26,612 bases of DNA, taken from assembly GCA_027946555.1 (NCBI GenBank), contig JAPEVC010000343.1, positions 1 to 26,612 on the forward strand, in the 5' to 3' direction. This DNA comes from Gnomoniopsis sp. IMI 355080. Its lineage: Eukaryota; Ascomycota; Sordariomycetes; Diaporthales; Gnomoniaceae. The notes beneath the pieces were generated by a model. The model saw only the letters and a list, made by a program, of their open reading frames with translations. It had not been told where the DNA came from and made no database searches. This document shows positions 8,479 through 20,212 of the stretch, piece by piece. The position numbers and the translations under genes were made by a program. Position 1 is the stretch's first letter. Every line of letters begins with the position of its first letter.

Positions 8479-10474
8479 CTTGGGTACCTGATAGAAGTTG
8501 GGGTTAAAGGCGACACAGAGGAAAGAGACAAAGCTCCAGAGACGTCTAGTACTTCAAGGCTTCGATCAGTCTCGAATCAGGAGAGTCACGGGAATCCTCG
8601 CTTGAGCAGAGGGAACAGCCTCCAAGAGTCAATATGTACTTAATCAAGAAGTCCGCGAAAGAACAACACAGACAGAATCGGAAGTTCAAGAAGACAGAAT
8701 ATGTGGGAACTCACGGCACGCTGTTGCCGAGAGGGAAGGTGACTGCGATATGTGAAAAGATGAGTCTTACTATCGTAGGATGCTTTGTGGAGATAATAGA
8801 GATACCTGGACTTCTCCACGGCCACTCCCACGTCTTTGGCCCAGACACATGGCGGCAAGGTCACCAACCGTTACGGTGATGCCAAGAAAATATGAGCAGA
8901 ATCCTGGTCAATCAGGCATTCAAAAGTGCGGATCCGGTGGGTAGACGCCCCATCATCATAAGTGGGTGTTGGTGATGGACTGCATCTAAAGGGCTTGGTC
9001 CCCGATAGCTCAGCTCGGCTGTACCTATGCTATGGCCACGGGAGCCCGCGGGCAGCTGTCATGTTCTCCTCCGAGCCGAGCGGGCCTTTTTTCTTCTTTT
9101 TTTTCTTGGCCTCCGCTCGTGAGTTTGTTTAAAACTAAGAACAGTAAAGGGCTTTTCCTGCACTGCTTAACTGTAAGTTCTTTCTAGGGAACCTTGGAAC
9201 CTAGGTAGGTATATGCTGTACGTCCGGGACAGAACACAGCTTTTCAGGGTGCTGACATTTCTTCCTCATCACACGGTAATCGCACCTCTTGCTAGAAGCT
9301 ATCAGTATTCCACTAAAGAAGGTTCATGGGCAATATGTCATATCCTGATTAGACAAAATTATTCAGACAATGGAACGCTGGGAGGCCTGAGACCTACCAG
9401 CAGGGCTCCATTCCGTGTGCCCATTCTGCTCCGGGTCGGACCACCTTGATCCTTTGCAAGGATCTTCGTTGCAGTGGGGTAGCTATGAATGATAGATCAC
9501 AAGGAAACACATTGTACAGCGTCCAGGTTTCAAACCTTGTGAAAGATGCTGACAGGCACCAGCTTCAGAAAGGACAACGTAATCCGGCACTTTGTTTGCA
9601 AAATTTGGGCTGTGTTCCATTCAACAAATATACAGAGAAACGCTAGAGTATTTCTTGGGCTATTTGCTTGACATACCTAGGCATGAGCTATCCAGACAGC
9701 TGTAATGATGAGAATGGCTCGACAAGTCGGCGAAACTGCGGATTTCGAGCAAGGTTGGCTTAAAGTTATCTGATGGCGCTAGCGAACTCACAAGGTAGCT
9801 GTACCCATGTGTTTTTGCGAAGATCAATCTTATCAGATCATCAAGTGGTTGCAACGACGATGGATCGTATCATGTTTCTCTCCCATCCATCCAATCGGCT
9901 CTCTTTCGGCCTTCTCCATGCTCGCGGGATCCACTTGAATGATTGACTCTGCATCCTAAGCGAGTAAATCGGATCGGATTTACTCTCCTTCTGTGTTAAT
10001 CGAGCAAAGTCTTGGTCGTGCATACTATGAGCTGGGCGCGAGCAGTCACACCGAATACGATGCACAAGCCCGTTACTTGGCATGCAAGCCGGAATTCTGT
10101 AAGAGGCATTTCCAAAGCGTAAACACCGGCCTGCTCCGAGACAGCTGGACCGCACAGGAGTAGCTGTAGCACGGAAAAATTTGCTCAAAGCTGTCCAAGA
10201 CTGCTTGGTGGAGCAAAGAGATAATACTTACCGCCGATATAATACGTATCTACAGCCATCTTTTAACAAGGGTTTCACACACGGACCACGGCGTACACAA
10301 GACCTCCGTCCTTGTGGACCATTCTGATAATGCTATAAGCAAGACGGTGGCGCCATTTGATTACAGTTGGATACCCTCTTCATTTCTGTTCATCCAAAGT
10401 CCCTTCTAAACGCGGTTATCAGTTATAATCCATAAGCTCGCAAGCTACGTCGAAACCGCTTCCCCATATTCACA
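8479..10474. other. 2-kb divergent intergenic region
   Basis: This is the shared upstream region of the BIM1-like gene (minus) and the cysteine-rich GPI protein gene (plus). Open frames (8634-8879, 9213-9646, 9841-10188) are short, without recognisable domains or a signal peptide. There is one TAGGTAGGTA motif at 9202-9211. A pyrimidine-rich T/C stretch lies at about 9087-9106. No other feature is supported. Confidence 0.5.
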
Positions 10475-11206
10475 ATGCTTGTCTTCACATGGATCGCTAC
10501 CACAGCATTCGTGGCCACCACGGCGTCTGCCACTATTTGGGATGCCATGATACCGTCCGCCGTGCTCAAGCGCGAAGAGCTCAGCCTGTTGAAACGCCAG
10601 AATCTTTCCGTTGGATCACCGCTGTACAATTGCCATGATAACTGCGGTAAGGCCTTGATCGAACCCCTCTCGTGTCTTGATCTCCCTTTGAAAGTGACAC
10701 GATATGCTCAGCCCTGAATCCATAACTGAATTTTGTTTTCTTTCACAGGGGAGGCCATCCTCGAGATATCAAGCTGTGGCAGCGTCTGCAACGACACCAC
10801 CTTCATTACCGACTATAACAACTGTCTGCAGTGCTCGGGCCCAGACAACGAGGACATCTGGCAATACTACGGCGGCGAACTCAACGACACCGCTGCGGCC
10901 TGTGGATTCTCCACGAGCCCTCTGAGCGGCACCCAAGATAGTGTCGATGCCGCTATCACTGCTAGCAACACCAGCGCAGCTTGTGCTGCCGCCACCGAGT
11001 CGAGCGGGTCTTCGTCTACCGCTACAGCAACTGGCTCCTCGGCGTCAAGCACCGACTCTTCGGTAAGATGAAACCATCATTATCATTGCTGTGAAAGGTT
11101 TCGCTAATAGTTCGACTAGTCATCTGCCGCTGCGCCGAATAGTATGGCGAGCTTTGCTGGGTACGGTGCTCTTGCCGCAGCAGCTCTGTGTGCATTCGGC
11201 ATTTAA
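10475..11206 (+). CDS. Cysteine-rich secreted protein, probable GPI anchor
   Basis: Three exons: 10475..10646, 10749..11062 and 11120..11206. The introns are 10647..10748 (GTAAGG...CACAG) and 11063..11119 (GTAAGA...CTAG). They give 190 residues. There is a signal peptide (MLVFTWIATTAFVATTASA) and a Lys-Arg at about 40. The core, reaching from YNCHDNC to about ACGFSTSPL, has regularly spaced cysteines, with YNNCLQC and DIWQYYGG between. A Ser/Thr/Ala-rich low-complexity stalk follows. The C-terminus is a small-residue segment and a hydrophobic tail (YGALAAAALCAFGI), the form of a GPI-attachment signal. I recognise the C-x3-C ... W-x-YYG ... CG pattern as a common, uncharacterised fungal cell-wall family. 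The role is unknown. The gene converges on the calcium ATPase gene with a 285-bp gap. Confidence 0.82.
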
Positions 11207-11491
11207 GTCGGCCATTTGATGACAAGGGCACGCTTTGATGATAAGAATCTTGACTTGATGAGCTACTGAAAAGTGTTGTCAGCGTGTAGTATATAATATG
11301 ATAATGCCTTGTATACTGAACGATGTGTCACGTTCTATATAATATTGATGTATTAGGACTCTTCGTTAAATCTTCATATTCATAAGTCATCTAGATATTC
11401 TATACAATTTTTGTATACCTTTACGATTACACAGACCAACACCGAGTTTAGGATTACAGAACCGATTTCGTGCCTTGTGCTCCATCCTGAA

Positions 11492-14400
11492 CTAACTCAC
11501 ATAACGAACAAGGGCTGCTGGCGCCTCGACTTTGATCTCTGGAGCACTGGGGGCAGAAACGACCACTTCAGGTGATTGAGTTGTCTCACTGCCGTATGCA
11601 GTACTGCCTTTCTCTTGACCAGTGCCATCGACACTATTCTCAGGGGTCTCCTCATCTTCTGTCTTCTTGTTTTTCTTGAACAAACGGCCCACACGGCCAA
11701 AGAATCGACCCGAGGCTCGGTACGAAACGGCAACAGGGCCACCGACGATCTTGGCGATTCTAGCAAACCAGGCGTCGGGAAAAAGACGCACGAGGACGGC
11801 ATAGGGAATACACAGGACCGCCAAAACAATAGAGAGCGCCCACTGTGTGCCAGAAATTCCGCCAGGTGTGATGGAGAAAGCTCGGCCGCCCACAAAGATG
11901 ATGGCAATTTGGAGGCCCACCATAAGACAGTTGATGACGATGAAGAATTGGTTTCGATGAATGCCCTCGAAAATATTGAATTTGTTGTCCAGCCTCCTGT
12001 TGTTGAATTCATTGAAAATTTGCATCCACACAAACGTGTTGAATATGACAGTGCGCAGCTCCTCGTCGGAATAGCTCGGGAAGATTCGTGAGCCGGCAAA
12101 GTAGAGGACGAGTGTGATGACTAGTTGGTAGATAGCCTGGCCCACAATCATCTTCCACATGTTTGTTGTGATGAGGGGCGCACGCTTCCCTTGCGGAGGT
12201 CGGTTGAGAATCTTCTCTGTTGGCGGATCGGTGGCGAGTGCGAGGGCTGCGAAAGTGTCCATGATCAGGTTCACCCACAGAAGTTGGACGGCCGTGAGTA
12301 CTGATCTCATCTCCGCATCGGAGACAGCAGAGATGAATGCAAGCAGGACGGCGGTGATGTTGACGGTGATTTGGAACTATCCAATATGTCAGTGTTCACC
12401 CTGTCAACATGAGTTTTTGAGGCATTTGACATACCTGAAGAAATTTTTGGACAGCGTCATTGACAGCGCGACCCCATTTGAGCGCCATGATGATGGAGCT
12501 GAAGTTGTCATCCATCAAAATGATCGCAGAAGCCTCCTTGGCCACTTCAGTCCCAGATATACCCATCGAAAAGCCGACATCAGCCGCTTTCAGTGCCGGA
12601 GCATCGTTCGTGCCATCACCTGTGACAGCAACTGTCTCGCCGAGATGCTTTAGTCGAGTGACCAGAATTCTCTTGTCCTCAGGAGACGACCGAGCAAGGA
12701 CCTGCAATTTGGGTAGTATGCGATCCCTCTCCTCGTCACTGAGCCGCCGAAAAGTCGGTCCCTCCATCACGACGCCGCCCTCCGTCAGAATGCCACACTC
12801 GGTAGCGATGGCACGGGCTGTCACTGCATTGTCGCCGGTAACCATCCTGATGACCACACCAGCGTGCTGGGCCTTTTTGACAGATTCCGGCACACCGGGA
12901 CGGACAGGGTCTTGAATACCGACGACACCGAGGAACACCAGGTCTTTCAGGATAGATGAGAACACGACAGAATCATCCTCGATGGTAGCGGCCTGGGGAG
13001 GCCACTGCTCATAGTCGCGGTAGATCAGCCCGATGGTGCGGAGGGATTGGCGTGCGTACGAGTTGATTGTTGAAGTGAGAGCTTTCTTCTCGGCCTCAGT
13101 CAGCTCCGTGATAGACAAGTCGTTGATATTGGCCTTGGCCGAGCACATTCCAAGAAGAATTTCGGAAGCGCCTTTGACCATGAGTCGGTAACCGTTGCCC
13201 TGCTTAATCACGGCGCCCATGCATTTCTTGCCCGAATCGAAAGGAAACATCTGAACAACCTGTTCATTCGAGCGGGCTTGTGGTAAGGACTGCATACCAA
13301 GGTGTTCCCTGGCCAACTGGAGGAGAGCAGTCTCTGTCTTGGAACCGATGAACGCAAACTTGCCCTCGTCTTCGCCCTCGAATGCTGTCGAGTTGATGGC
13401 CACGGATTGGACGATGAGATCTTGAGCCGGTTTCAGTAGCTCAGATGCCCACTGAGAAACCGTCTTGGTGCCGTTTCCGCTGTCAGCCTTGTCGAATTGA
13501 GAAGAGCCAAATGTTCCAGTGACAACTGTCATTTTGTTGGTCGTGAGCGTTCCCGTCTTGTCAGAGCATACTGTGGTCGCGTTGCCCATTGTCTCGCATG
13601 CCCGTAATACACGCACGAGATTGTTTTCCTTCAACATGCGGGTAGTTGCAAAAGCCAAAGCAAGAGTCACAGCCAAAGGAAGTCCTTCGGGCACAGCAAC
13701 CACAATGATTGTGATGGCAACAATCAGGATGTCCTGTATCTCTGTCAGCTGGAACCAAAACAATGTTTCTGACCTTGGTAGTAACTCACCATGAAAGCAG
13801 ATGCTTTCATCGCACCACTCCGCGTGTCGTTGGGCAAATTGGCCACGAAGCGGAACAGAAGAACGAAGAACAGCAGGCCAGCGGCGGTCGCTCCCAGCTT
13901 GGCAATAGCACCAGCGAGGCCTTCCAATTTCTTCTGCAATGGCGTTGCTTCGACCTCTGTTCGGACCGACATCATGATTTTACCGAAGCTGGAGTGGACT
14001 CCTACCGAGGTGCAAACAAATGTGCCCATACCTTCAAGGACTTTGGCGCCGGAGATGATGAAGGGGTCCATGTCGGATGACTTGGCTAAGTGACCATGCT
14101 CCAGGATGTTGTAGACTTGATCCCCTGGTGTCTTCTTGAGTGCGTCAGACTCTCCTGTGGCTGAAGACTCATCACACTTGACATCGTGTCCTTGGATGAA
14201 AATACCATCAACAGGGATCAGATCGCCGGGTTCCAAATTCACAATGTCCCCAACGAGCACATCTGCCACATTGATAACGACAGCTTTGCCGCTCCGAATG
14301 ACTTTGATCTCACGATCATCTTTCTTTGCGTTGAGCTTCACAAATGCCTTCTCCTTTTGCCAGTCATTGACAGACCCAACCGCAACCACAATGATAATGG

Positions 14401-15124
14401 CAACGCAAATCGCAACTCCCTCAATCCAATCAACTGGTGGAGGCGATCCGGGAGGGTGGTCTACTCCAACAGTCTCGTATATACCCAGTGCCAGAGAGAT
14501 GACGGCTGCCACGGTCAGGAGGATAAGGACCTTGTCGTTGTATGCATTCCACATCAACTTCCACAGTGGCGTGGCATGCTTTGCTGGGAGCGTGTTCTTG
14601 CCATAGACTCGTGACCGATCTGCAAAAGGTTCTCCGCCAGAGCTCGCTGCAGTTTCATTTTTAATTTTTGTCCCGTTGACTGCCTCCTCGAAAGCGATCT
14701 TTCTGCGCACACTTGTCTCATCAATGCTGAGACCGGAGTTGACATCCGTCTGTAAACCGCGCGCTATCCCCTTGAGTCCTCCCAGTGCTTTGAAAGCGGA
14801 AAGTGACTTGGGGTTGAGAAGTTTGTTGAGTTGACCTGGGCTGAATGCGAATGGGTTGTTCTCGACCTGGAACTCGGCCTCGTCACCCGGATTAGGCTGT
14901 AGGGCCTCTTCTGTAGACCTGACAATCTGAGGTATATCGGTGCTTCCCGATCGGCTTCTATTTGGAGTGAGGAAAGGTTCGTTTGACTTTGCTGGTGACA
15001 AGAATGGATTTGATTGACCCGACACTGCAGATGACGCCACTGTACTCGTCGTAGAATTTTGGCGAACGCGAGTATTCACTGATAAAGACGGCGGCGCCAG
15101 ACCTTGGCTCTTCTCGTCCGCCAT
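11492..15124 (-). CDS. PMC1: P-type Ca2+-transporting ATPase, PMCA/Pmc1 type (P2B)
   Basis: This is an ATP-driven Ca2+ export pump of the vacuole or plasma membrane. Exons are 15124..13790, 13733..12435 and 12376..11492, with introns 13789..13734 (56 nt) and 12434..12377 (58 nt). They give 1172 residues, the usual length. The N-terminal tail has the fungal PMCA signature (PFAFSPGQLNKLLNP, GLSIDE). M1-M2 span about 198-254. The actuator motif TGES is at 323-326. M3 is about 404-429, and M4 holds VAVPEGLPLAV. The phosphorylation motif CSDKTGTLT has Asp503. The hinge motif TGDGTNDAP is at about 816-824. M5 and M6 (LLWVNLIMDTF) begin the six C-terminal helices. The tail from about 1098 has a basic amphipathic stretch (RFFGRVGRLFKKNKK) that might bind calmodulin. 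An alternative acceptor for intron 1, 15 nt earlier, also keeps the frame. All catalytic motifs look intact. Confidence 0.95.
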
Positions 15125-16339
15125 TATCTCGATCGTGAAGAGGTCCGGGAGAGTGATAGTGTCGGTAAGAGAAAAAAGTTGATTGTGTGGGATACCGTAA
15201 GTGATTTCCCGGGCTTCTGATTATGCAGACATAAATGAATAGGGGTATCAATAATTACAGGACTTGGAAGATGTTACACAAATGATGCTCTCCAAAGGCA
15301 GTGAGATCAAGTGAGATGATAAATAAACAATGCATCTGCGAGAGGGTTGTGCGACACGGACTGGTTGAGAGTATGTAGAACGAAAGCGAAAGGGGCTGAG
15401 TGCAATCTGCCTAGACGGGGCAATTGTACGCGTCTGTATTGGGACCAGCGGAGGCGGCAAGGTCTAAGAACTCATCACCGATGTATACAAAGGCAATGCA
15501 AGCACGTCAAAGCTCGCAATGTCGAGTCCCAGCCATGCCTAGACTTTGAGGGAGGCTGTGCAAGTTTGTAGTCTATCAGTCAAGAGAAAGCCCAGGCTGC
15601 CCAGCCGCCAACCAAGTTCCGCCTTGATACTGGCCTGGGCCTCATTTGTATAGCCAAGCTTCCGTGTCCCTGAATCCCTGGTCTTTGCGGCCAACTCCAT
15701 TTGCGGGCTTCTTACTGATGATCTGCGAAATTGTTTCAACTGCAACTCTGGGGTATGTGCCTGAGCAATTGTTGAAGCTTCTAGATTGATAATGACTTTC
15801 ACCTGTTTCCCGCCAAGATATGCGGATGGCAACTATTCACGACCAGCAGCTTTTTTGGGGCTGTCTTGTTTCGTTGGTCTTGCTTCAGGCCGATTATCAA
15901 ACGATCAGCCGAGTGAGAAAAAATGCGGAGTTGACCACAGTGGCCAACTACCTATCCAACTCCATCAAGCCAGGTCATCATTTGAGGCCTCTCGTGCACT
16001 GGGGCTGACGCTTTGCCACTATGGTGACTGGCCGCAATCGACGCGTCAACGTACAAAGCCAAGGAAGTCGTAGCAATGTTATCCGGATGGCGATAACAGG
16101 TAGGAAAATCCAGCGTTTTTGTATGCCAACGCACCAAGGAGGGCACTAGCCAAGACTCCAGGGGCTGTGCAAGCGCTGTTAGCTGGCCTGTGCTACGTTG
16201 TCAACTTGCCCAGCTTCGGCGGTGTAAAAGCCGTTGAGTACTAGCCGCGGCTACTGAAAACTAACAACATAATCAACAGCGAGAAAGAAGCACGTGGGTA
16301 GGAGAGAAGCTTAAGATTGCCCTAATCAGACAGATCTAG

Positions 16340-16905
16340 GCGCTTCGCAAGCTTTTCATATCGGATTTGCCTCTTGGCCCCGCAATTGTTCGGCTCCGGG
16401 GAAATGACTCTCCATTGACGGATTCGACTAACAAATCCATAGCCTCCGTGATTTCTTGGCTGAACAGAGGCATTGACATGTGGGAGCGTAACTTGTTTCT
16501 GGCAAGTTTCTAATGGACTTGGGAGAGGCCACGTTTGTTTTGTGAAAAAGGAACTTCGACATCTACCGTCGATGCACTGCTCAACGCCATGCTTTTTGGT
16601 GATCTTGCCTTCGAAATCACCAATTGGTGACGGGCCCTAAGTGACGAAAGGAACGAAATTGTCAAGCCGTGCAATGAAATGATTCCCGCCAAATATAGCC
16701 AAGTCTTCAGCACTATCATGCCTGATTACCCCGGGGATGCTGCATTCGTCCATCTCGACCGCTTTTTCCAGGATTCTGGTCGCGTACCTTCCCATGGTAA
16801 ACCCTTATGTCATTCAAGCATTGTCTGGTGCAAGCATTCCTAACCTCCGGAGTTGCAGAGATGTGCCCAGGTGGTCTGCGAGGCGATTGTCTCGATAAAG
16901 AGTGA
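16340..16905 (+). pseudogene. Gene-like segment with two in-frame stops, unknown family
   Basis: One plus-strand frame reads as plausible protein for about 450 bases (for example SVISWLNRGIDMWERNLF, STVDALLNAMLFGDLAFEIT and DYPGDAAFVHLDRFFQDSG). It is broken by TAA at 16511-16513 and TGA at 16628-16630. It then meets a near-ideal fungal intron at 16797..16858: donor GTAAAC, branch CTAAC at 16840-16844, acceptor TTGCAG. After it a short exon runs to TGA at 16903-16905. The good intron suggests this was, or is, a real gene. The stops could be decay, or could lie in introns I have not resolved. No start codon or family is recognised. Confidence 0.35.
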
Positions 16906-17922
16906 GGAACTCGTGGCAAAAGTGGAGTGAATAAGTTTGAACTTAGCCATATGTTGCACGGCCATTGTTGGCGTTAAATGGGCTTATTACAGGGACTGGC
17001 ATGAAAGGAAGAACAGTGTGTCGAAAGTGTATTTGGACATACTCTTATATTACGTACCATCTTCTCGAATTGTCCAACGATGCTATGTCCTCCCCTCGGA
17101 TTGTACTAACCGATTTTGCGAATAACTCGGTGTGCTTCTAGATAACTCTTTTCATTTGAACTGAATCCTTCCCTTATTACCCCAGAGCTCCGGTACAGGT
17201 GATCAGTATTCACTCGTCATACCCAGGCGTGCATCCTTAAAGCGCTGTCATACATTCCAAAGCCCTATGGTTTTCAAATGCGTTTTGGAGGCTGTGACCT
17301 GGAAAGGAAAAATAATCACCAAAGCTTGACAAGCCAACACTTTTTGACGCAATCACTGAGGGCTGTGGATCAACATCGACAATTGCCAAGAGGGAATCAT
17401 CTGAGCAAATCGATCGTTATTGCTTGGAATGTCACGAGATACCATCATGAAATCGGCACCATTTCGCTAGTTTCAGAGGCCTCTCGTTATTATCGACGTA
17501 TCGACGTATCTGCTGTGGCACGATTTCTTGTAAAGGCGGCTGTGCTACTTGGCGCAAGATTGGTGGACGAGCGAGGCTCGGCCATTGCCACCTGCGTATT
17601 CTCACGGCTAAGACGGCAGTGAAACTCTGGCAGTGATTGACAGGAACCGACGATTTGGAACAGCAATTCATGTATTGTAATATGGAGCCTGTCATAGGGC
17701 AGGTTGCAGCATACGTACATACTTCTTACTGATGCATAGATTTGCTCCCAAGGTCCCCACAATATGTTGGCCCGACAAATCCCAAGCTTTCTCTTTTGCT
17801 ACTCGCTCACACAGAATAAGGTAAACTTTACTCGGTACGGTAATTTTTGGTTAGGTCAGGGTGAAGATATCGTCGTATAGACAGACAGACTAATTATAGA
17901 GTACTAGATGATTCCTTTAAAA

Positions 17923-18027
17923 TAAGGGATTGAAGGAGTGGTCCCCTTTATATAGGGTTTATATACCCTATTCCGGTGCGTGCCTCTCTTTACTTACCTA
18001 ATCCCTTAGCATAGGGTAGCCCCTATG
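17923..18027. repeat. AT-rich patch with nested inverted repeats
   Basis: An outer 9-bp perfect inverted repeat (TAAGGGATT at 17923-17931, AATCCCTTA at 18000-18008) encloses a hairpin with a 7-bp stem (ATAGGGT/ACCCTAT, 17952-17971). A second hairpin with a 7-bp stem and a 4-base loop (CATAGGG/CCCTATG, 18010-18027) follows directly. The sequence is richer in AT than its surroundings. It resembles the remains of a small transposable element or MITE. It is not telomeric. Confidence 0.4.
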
Positions 18028-20212
18028 TCTATATCTTGCTATCTATCTAGATCCACAGTAATAAACGACATCGTATAGTTGCCGAGGTACGCGGCTGCAG
18101 AATAGGAAGTGAAATAAACACCCACATCCAGATTTTTGTGCCTTAAAGCCATTCGACACTCCATATGTATCAAAAACATGAATTGTTTTCACACCATGGG
18201 TGACGCATAGCTGCACCAAAATGTTGAATGGAGATTTTATACTGGGATTTGCAAGTATAGTCCCATTTACTGGTTCGCAACCCTCAAACTTGGACGTATA
18301 CCGTGGGTGAATTACCGGTGGACTGCCCTGCCGGACTACGCTTAATCTCCCACTTCGACCAACAACGAACGAATCAAGCTTTGGTGATGATGGAGCCCTT
18401 TGATCCCAAAAGGGTAAGTAACATGATCAGTCAACCCCAACAGAATGGGTAAGGAGTATGTACACGAAAAACTTGGCTTTCGTCCTTTATTTGTGTTAAG
18501 CTCTCGTCGTTTTGGTCTAGTCGGATCTGCTTAGGGTATGAATCTGTTGCTGTAGTGAAATTAAGGACGAGTTACCTGCGGCAATGATAGAAGAAGATTT
18601 TATACCTGCTGGTCTCGCATAACTTGTTTGCATCTTTGTTCTTCGGGTGTTGGCAGTCAAGTGGAAGACTGCGGGCATGTAGGTAAACTATAAGTCATGT
18701 TCTTAGTAATTCCTTTCTAAGGGAGCCTCATCTCGAATATTGCGGTTTTCAGACTCCATTAACGTATTTAAGCGGTTGTGCATGAAAATTTTCGACAGCG
18801 CTTTATGTAGATGGCATCCGTGCACCCATGTTTGTCCAAATTTATACACAACTAGGTAGATGTTCAACGCATTCTCCCCACCTGACCGCTAGCACCTGGT
18901 GGATACTATGATGCGAATAAAGTGGATCGTGATCAACATGAAAAGCCTGTCAGCCTGCATTCATGCAGGGGGTAAGACGTCAAACCCACTGTATTGCTCC
19001 GAGCTGATGTGACTGACGGACCATCTGGCAGTGATCATCCAGTAAATCTTGGAGCGGACGCTATAAGCGCCTACCTAGGTATACAGCTATCCAAACAAAG
19101 AATTCTCCCACTTAAACTCATTCCACGCTGCGCACTTCATAGTATTAGTGACTAGGTAGGTACTACGTGCATACGATGGCATACACATTCTAGTAAGTTA
19201 CAATGCTTATTCTCATTCCCTGCCATGTAACTATAAAAGTATGATCTGACTTCCACGGAATAACCCTCAGTGCAGGCAACAGCCTACCTGACTATGGAAA
19301 CGCCGACGTAATCAACTAACGCCTTGACCTCAGCGCCCTGGATCCTCTTGATCCCGGCTGCGTGTCTCAGCAGTTTCAATGTCACAGCGGCAAGCCGGAC
19401 GCGTATGGCCGGGGATGCTCGAGGGTCAATAAGTATGCATGGCCCATACTTTTTGTCACTCACTACTTAGTATTAAGAGTGGCACGTCGGCGCGTACAGC
19501 GTTGATGCTATGTCTTTTTATTTCTTGAATATCTCCAAGTAATGACTACTGGGCCCGCTACGATAACATCTGGCTCAGCGGGCTGAGGCACTAGAAGATC
19601 CACTCCTTGCGGATCAGTCTCCATACATCCACCCGACGATCCCTCATCGAAACTCGAAAGAAAGCTCAGCAAACAAAACACATTGTAAAGACTGGATCAC
19701 GAAGACCCTAGGACTTGCTCCATTTGAAATCGATGTATTACAGTGGCCAATTGCATTTGGCCTCAGCCGCCTGTGTGAATACCCAGGTAGTGATGTAGGA
19801 CCCGAACGCCAAATCACGGCGCCTCCCGAGGTCTTTTCAAAGGCATGGAGACACTGCCAGTCCTGTCAATGTCACAGATGGCATTCAACCACCCACGAAC
19901 CAATTTCCCTGTTCGTATGCATACGCACTTCATGTCCGTGCAATGTGTATCTGCGGAGCCCCCTATCCGACAAGAATATCGGGTCCGCCAACCTGTCAAA
20001 TTCAGGAAAAAACAGCAACAGGGTTCAACATACATATTTCTTTTTAGTTCCCTAATGTAACAAGCGACTTGGCTGCATCGGAGACTTGTGACTCGCATGC
20101 ATCTTGTCACTTTTCACTTTTTCTTTAACCACGATCGGCAAAGCAAAGCTGGAAAAAAAGAAGAAACAAAACAACCACCCCCCCCCCCCGAGCCCACCTC
20201 TGGTGAGGCTAG

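Larger units (their letters stand above)
15125..20212. other. Gene-poor region of about 5.1 kb
   Basis: This is the upstream region of both the Ca2+-ATPase (minus) and the rhodopsin-like gene (plus). The first few hundred bases on each side should be promoter and 5' UTR. No intact gene is supported. Short frames at 15539-15832, 15786-16073 and 17278-17622 have no family resemblance. The exceptions are a gene-like but interrupted segment (16340-16905), an AT-rich patch with inverted repeats (17923-18027), a short AGAC repeat at about 17880-17890, and a C run at 20178-20189. Between 18060 and 20100 I see nothing that codes. The pattern suits a decayed, possibly transposon-derived, interval. Confidence 0.55.

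Noticed and set aside
9003..9040. TAGCTCAG as a possible tRNA D-arm
   Set aside because: No T-arm sequence or acceptor-stem pairing at a suitable distance.
12159..14614. Long plus-strand frames (for example 12159-12653, 14136-14606)
   Set aside because: All lie antisense to the Ca2+-ATPase exons, whose motifs are unmistakable.
19814..20110. 98-codon minus-strand frame before the rhodopsin-like gene
   Set aside because: No signal peptide, domain or intron signals, and odd composition.
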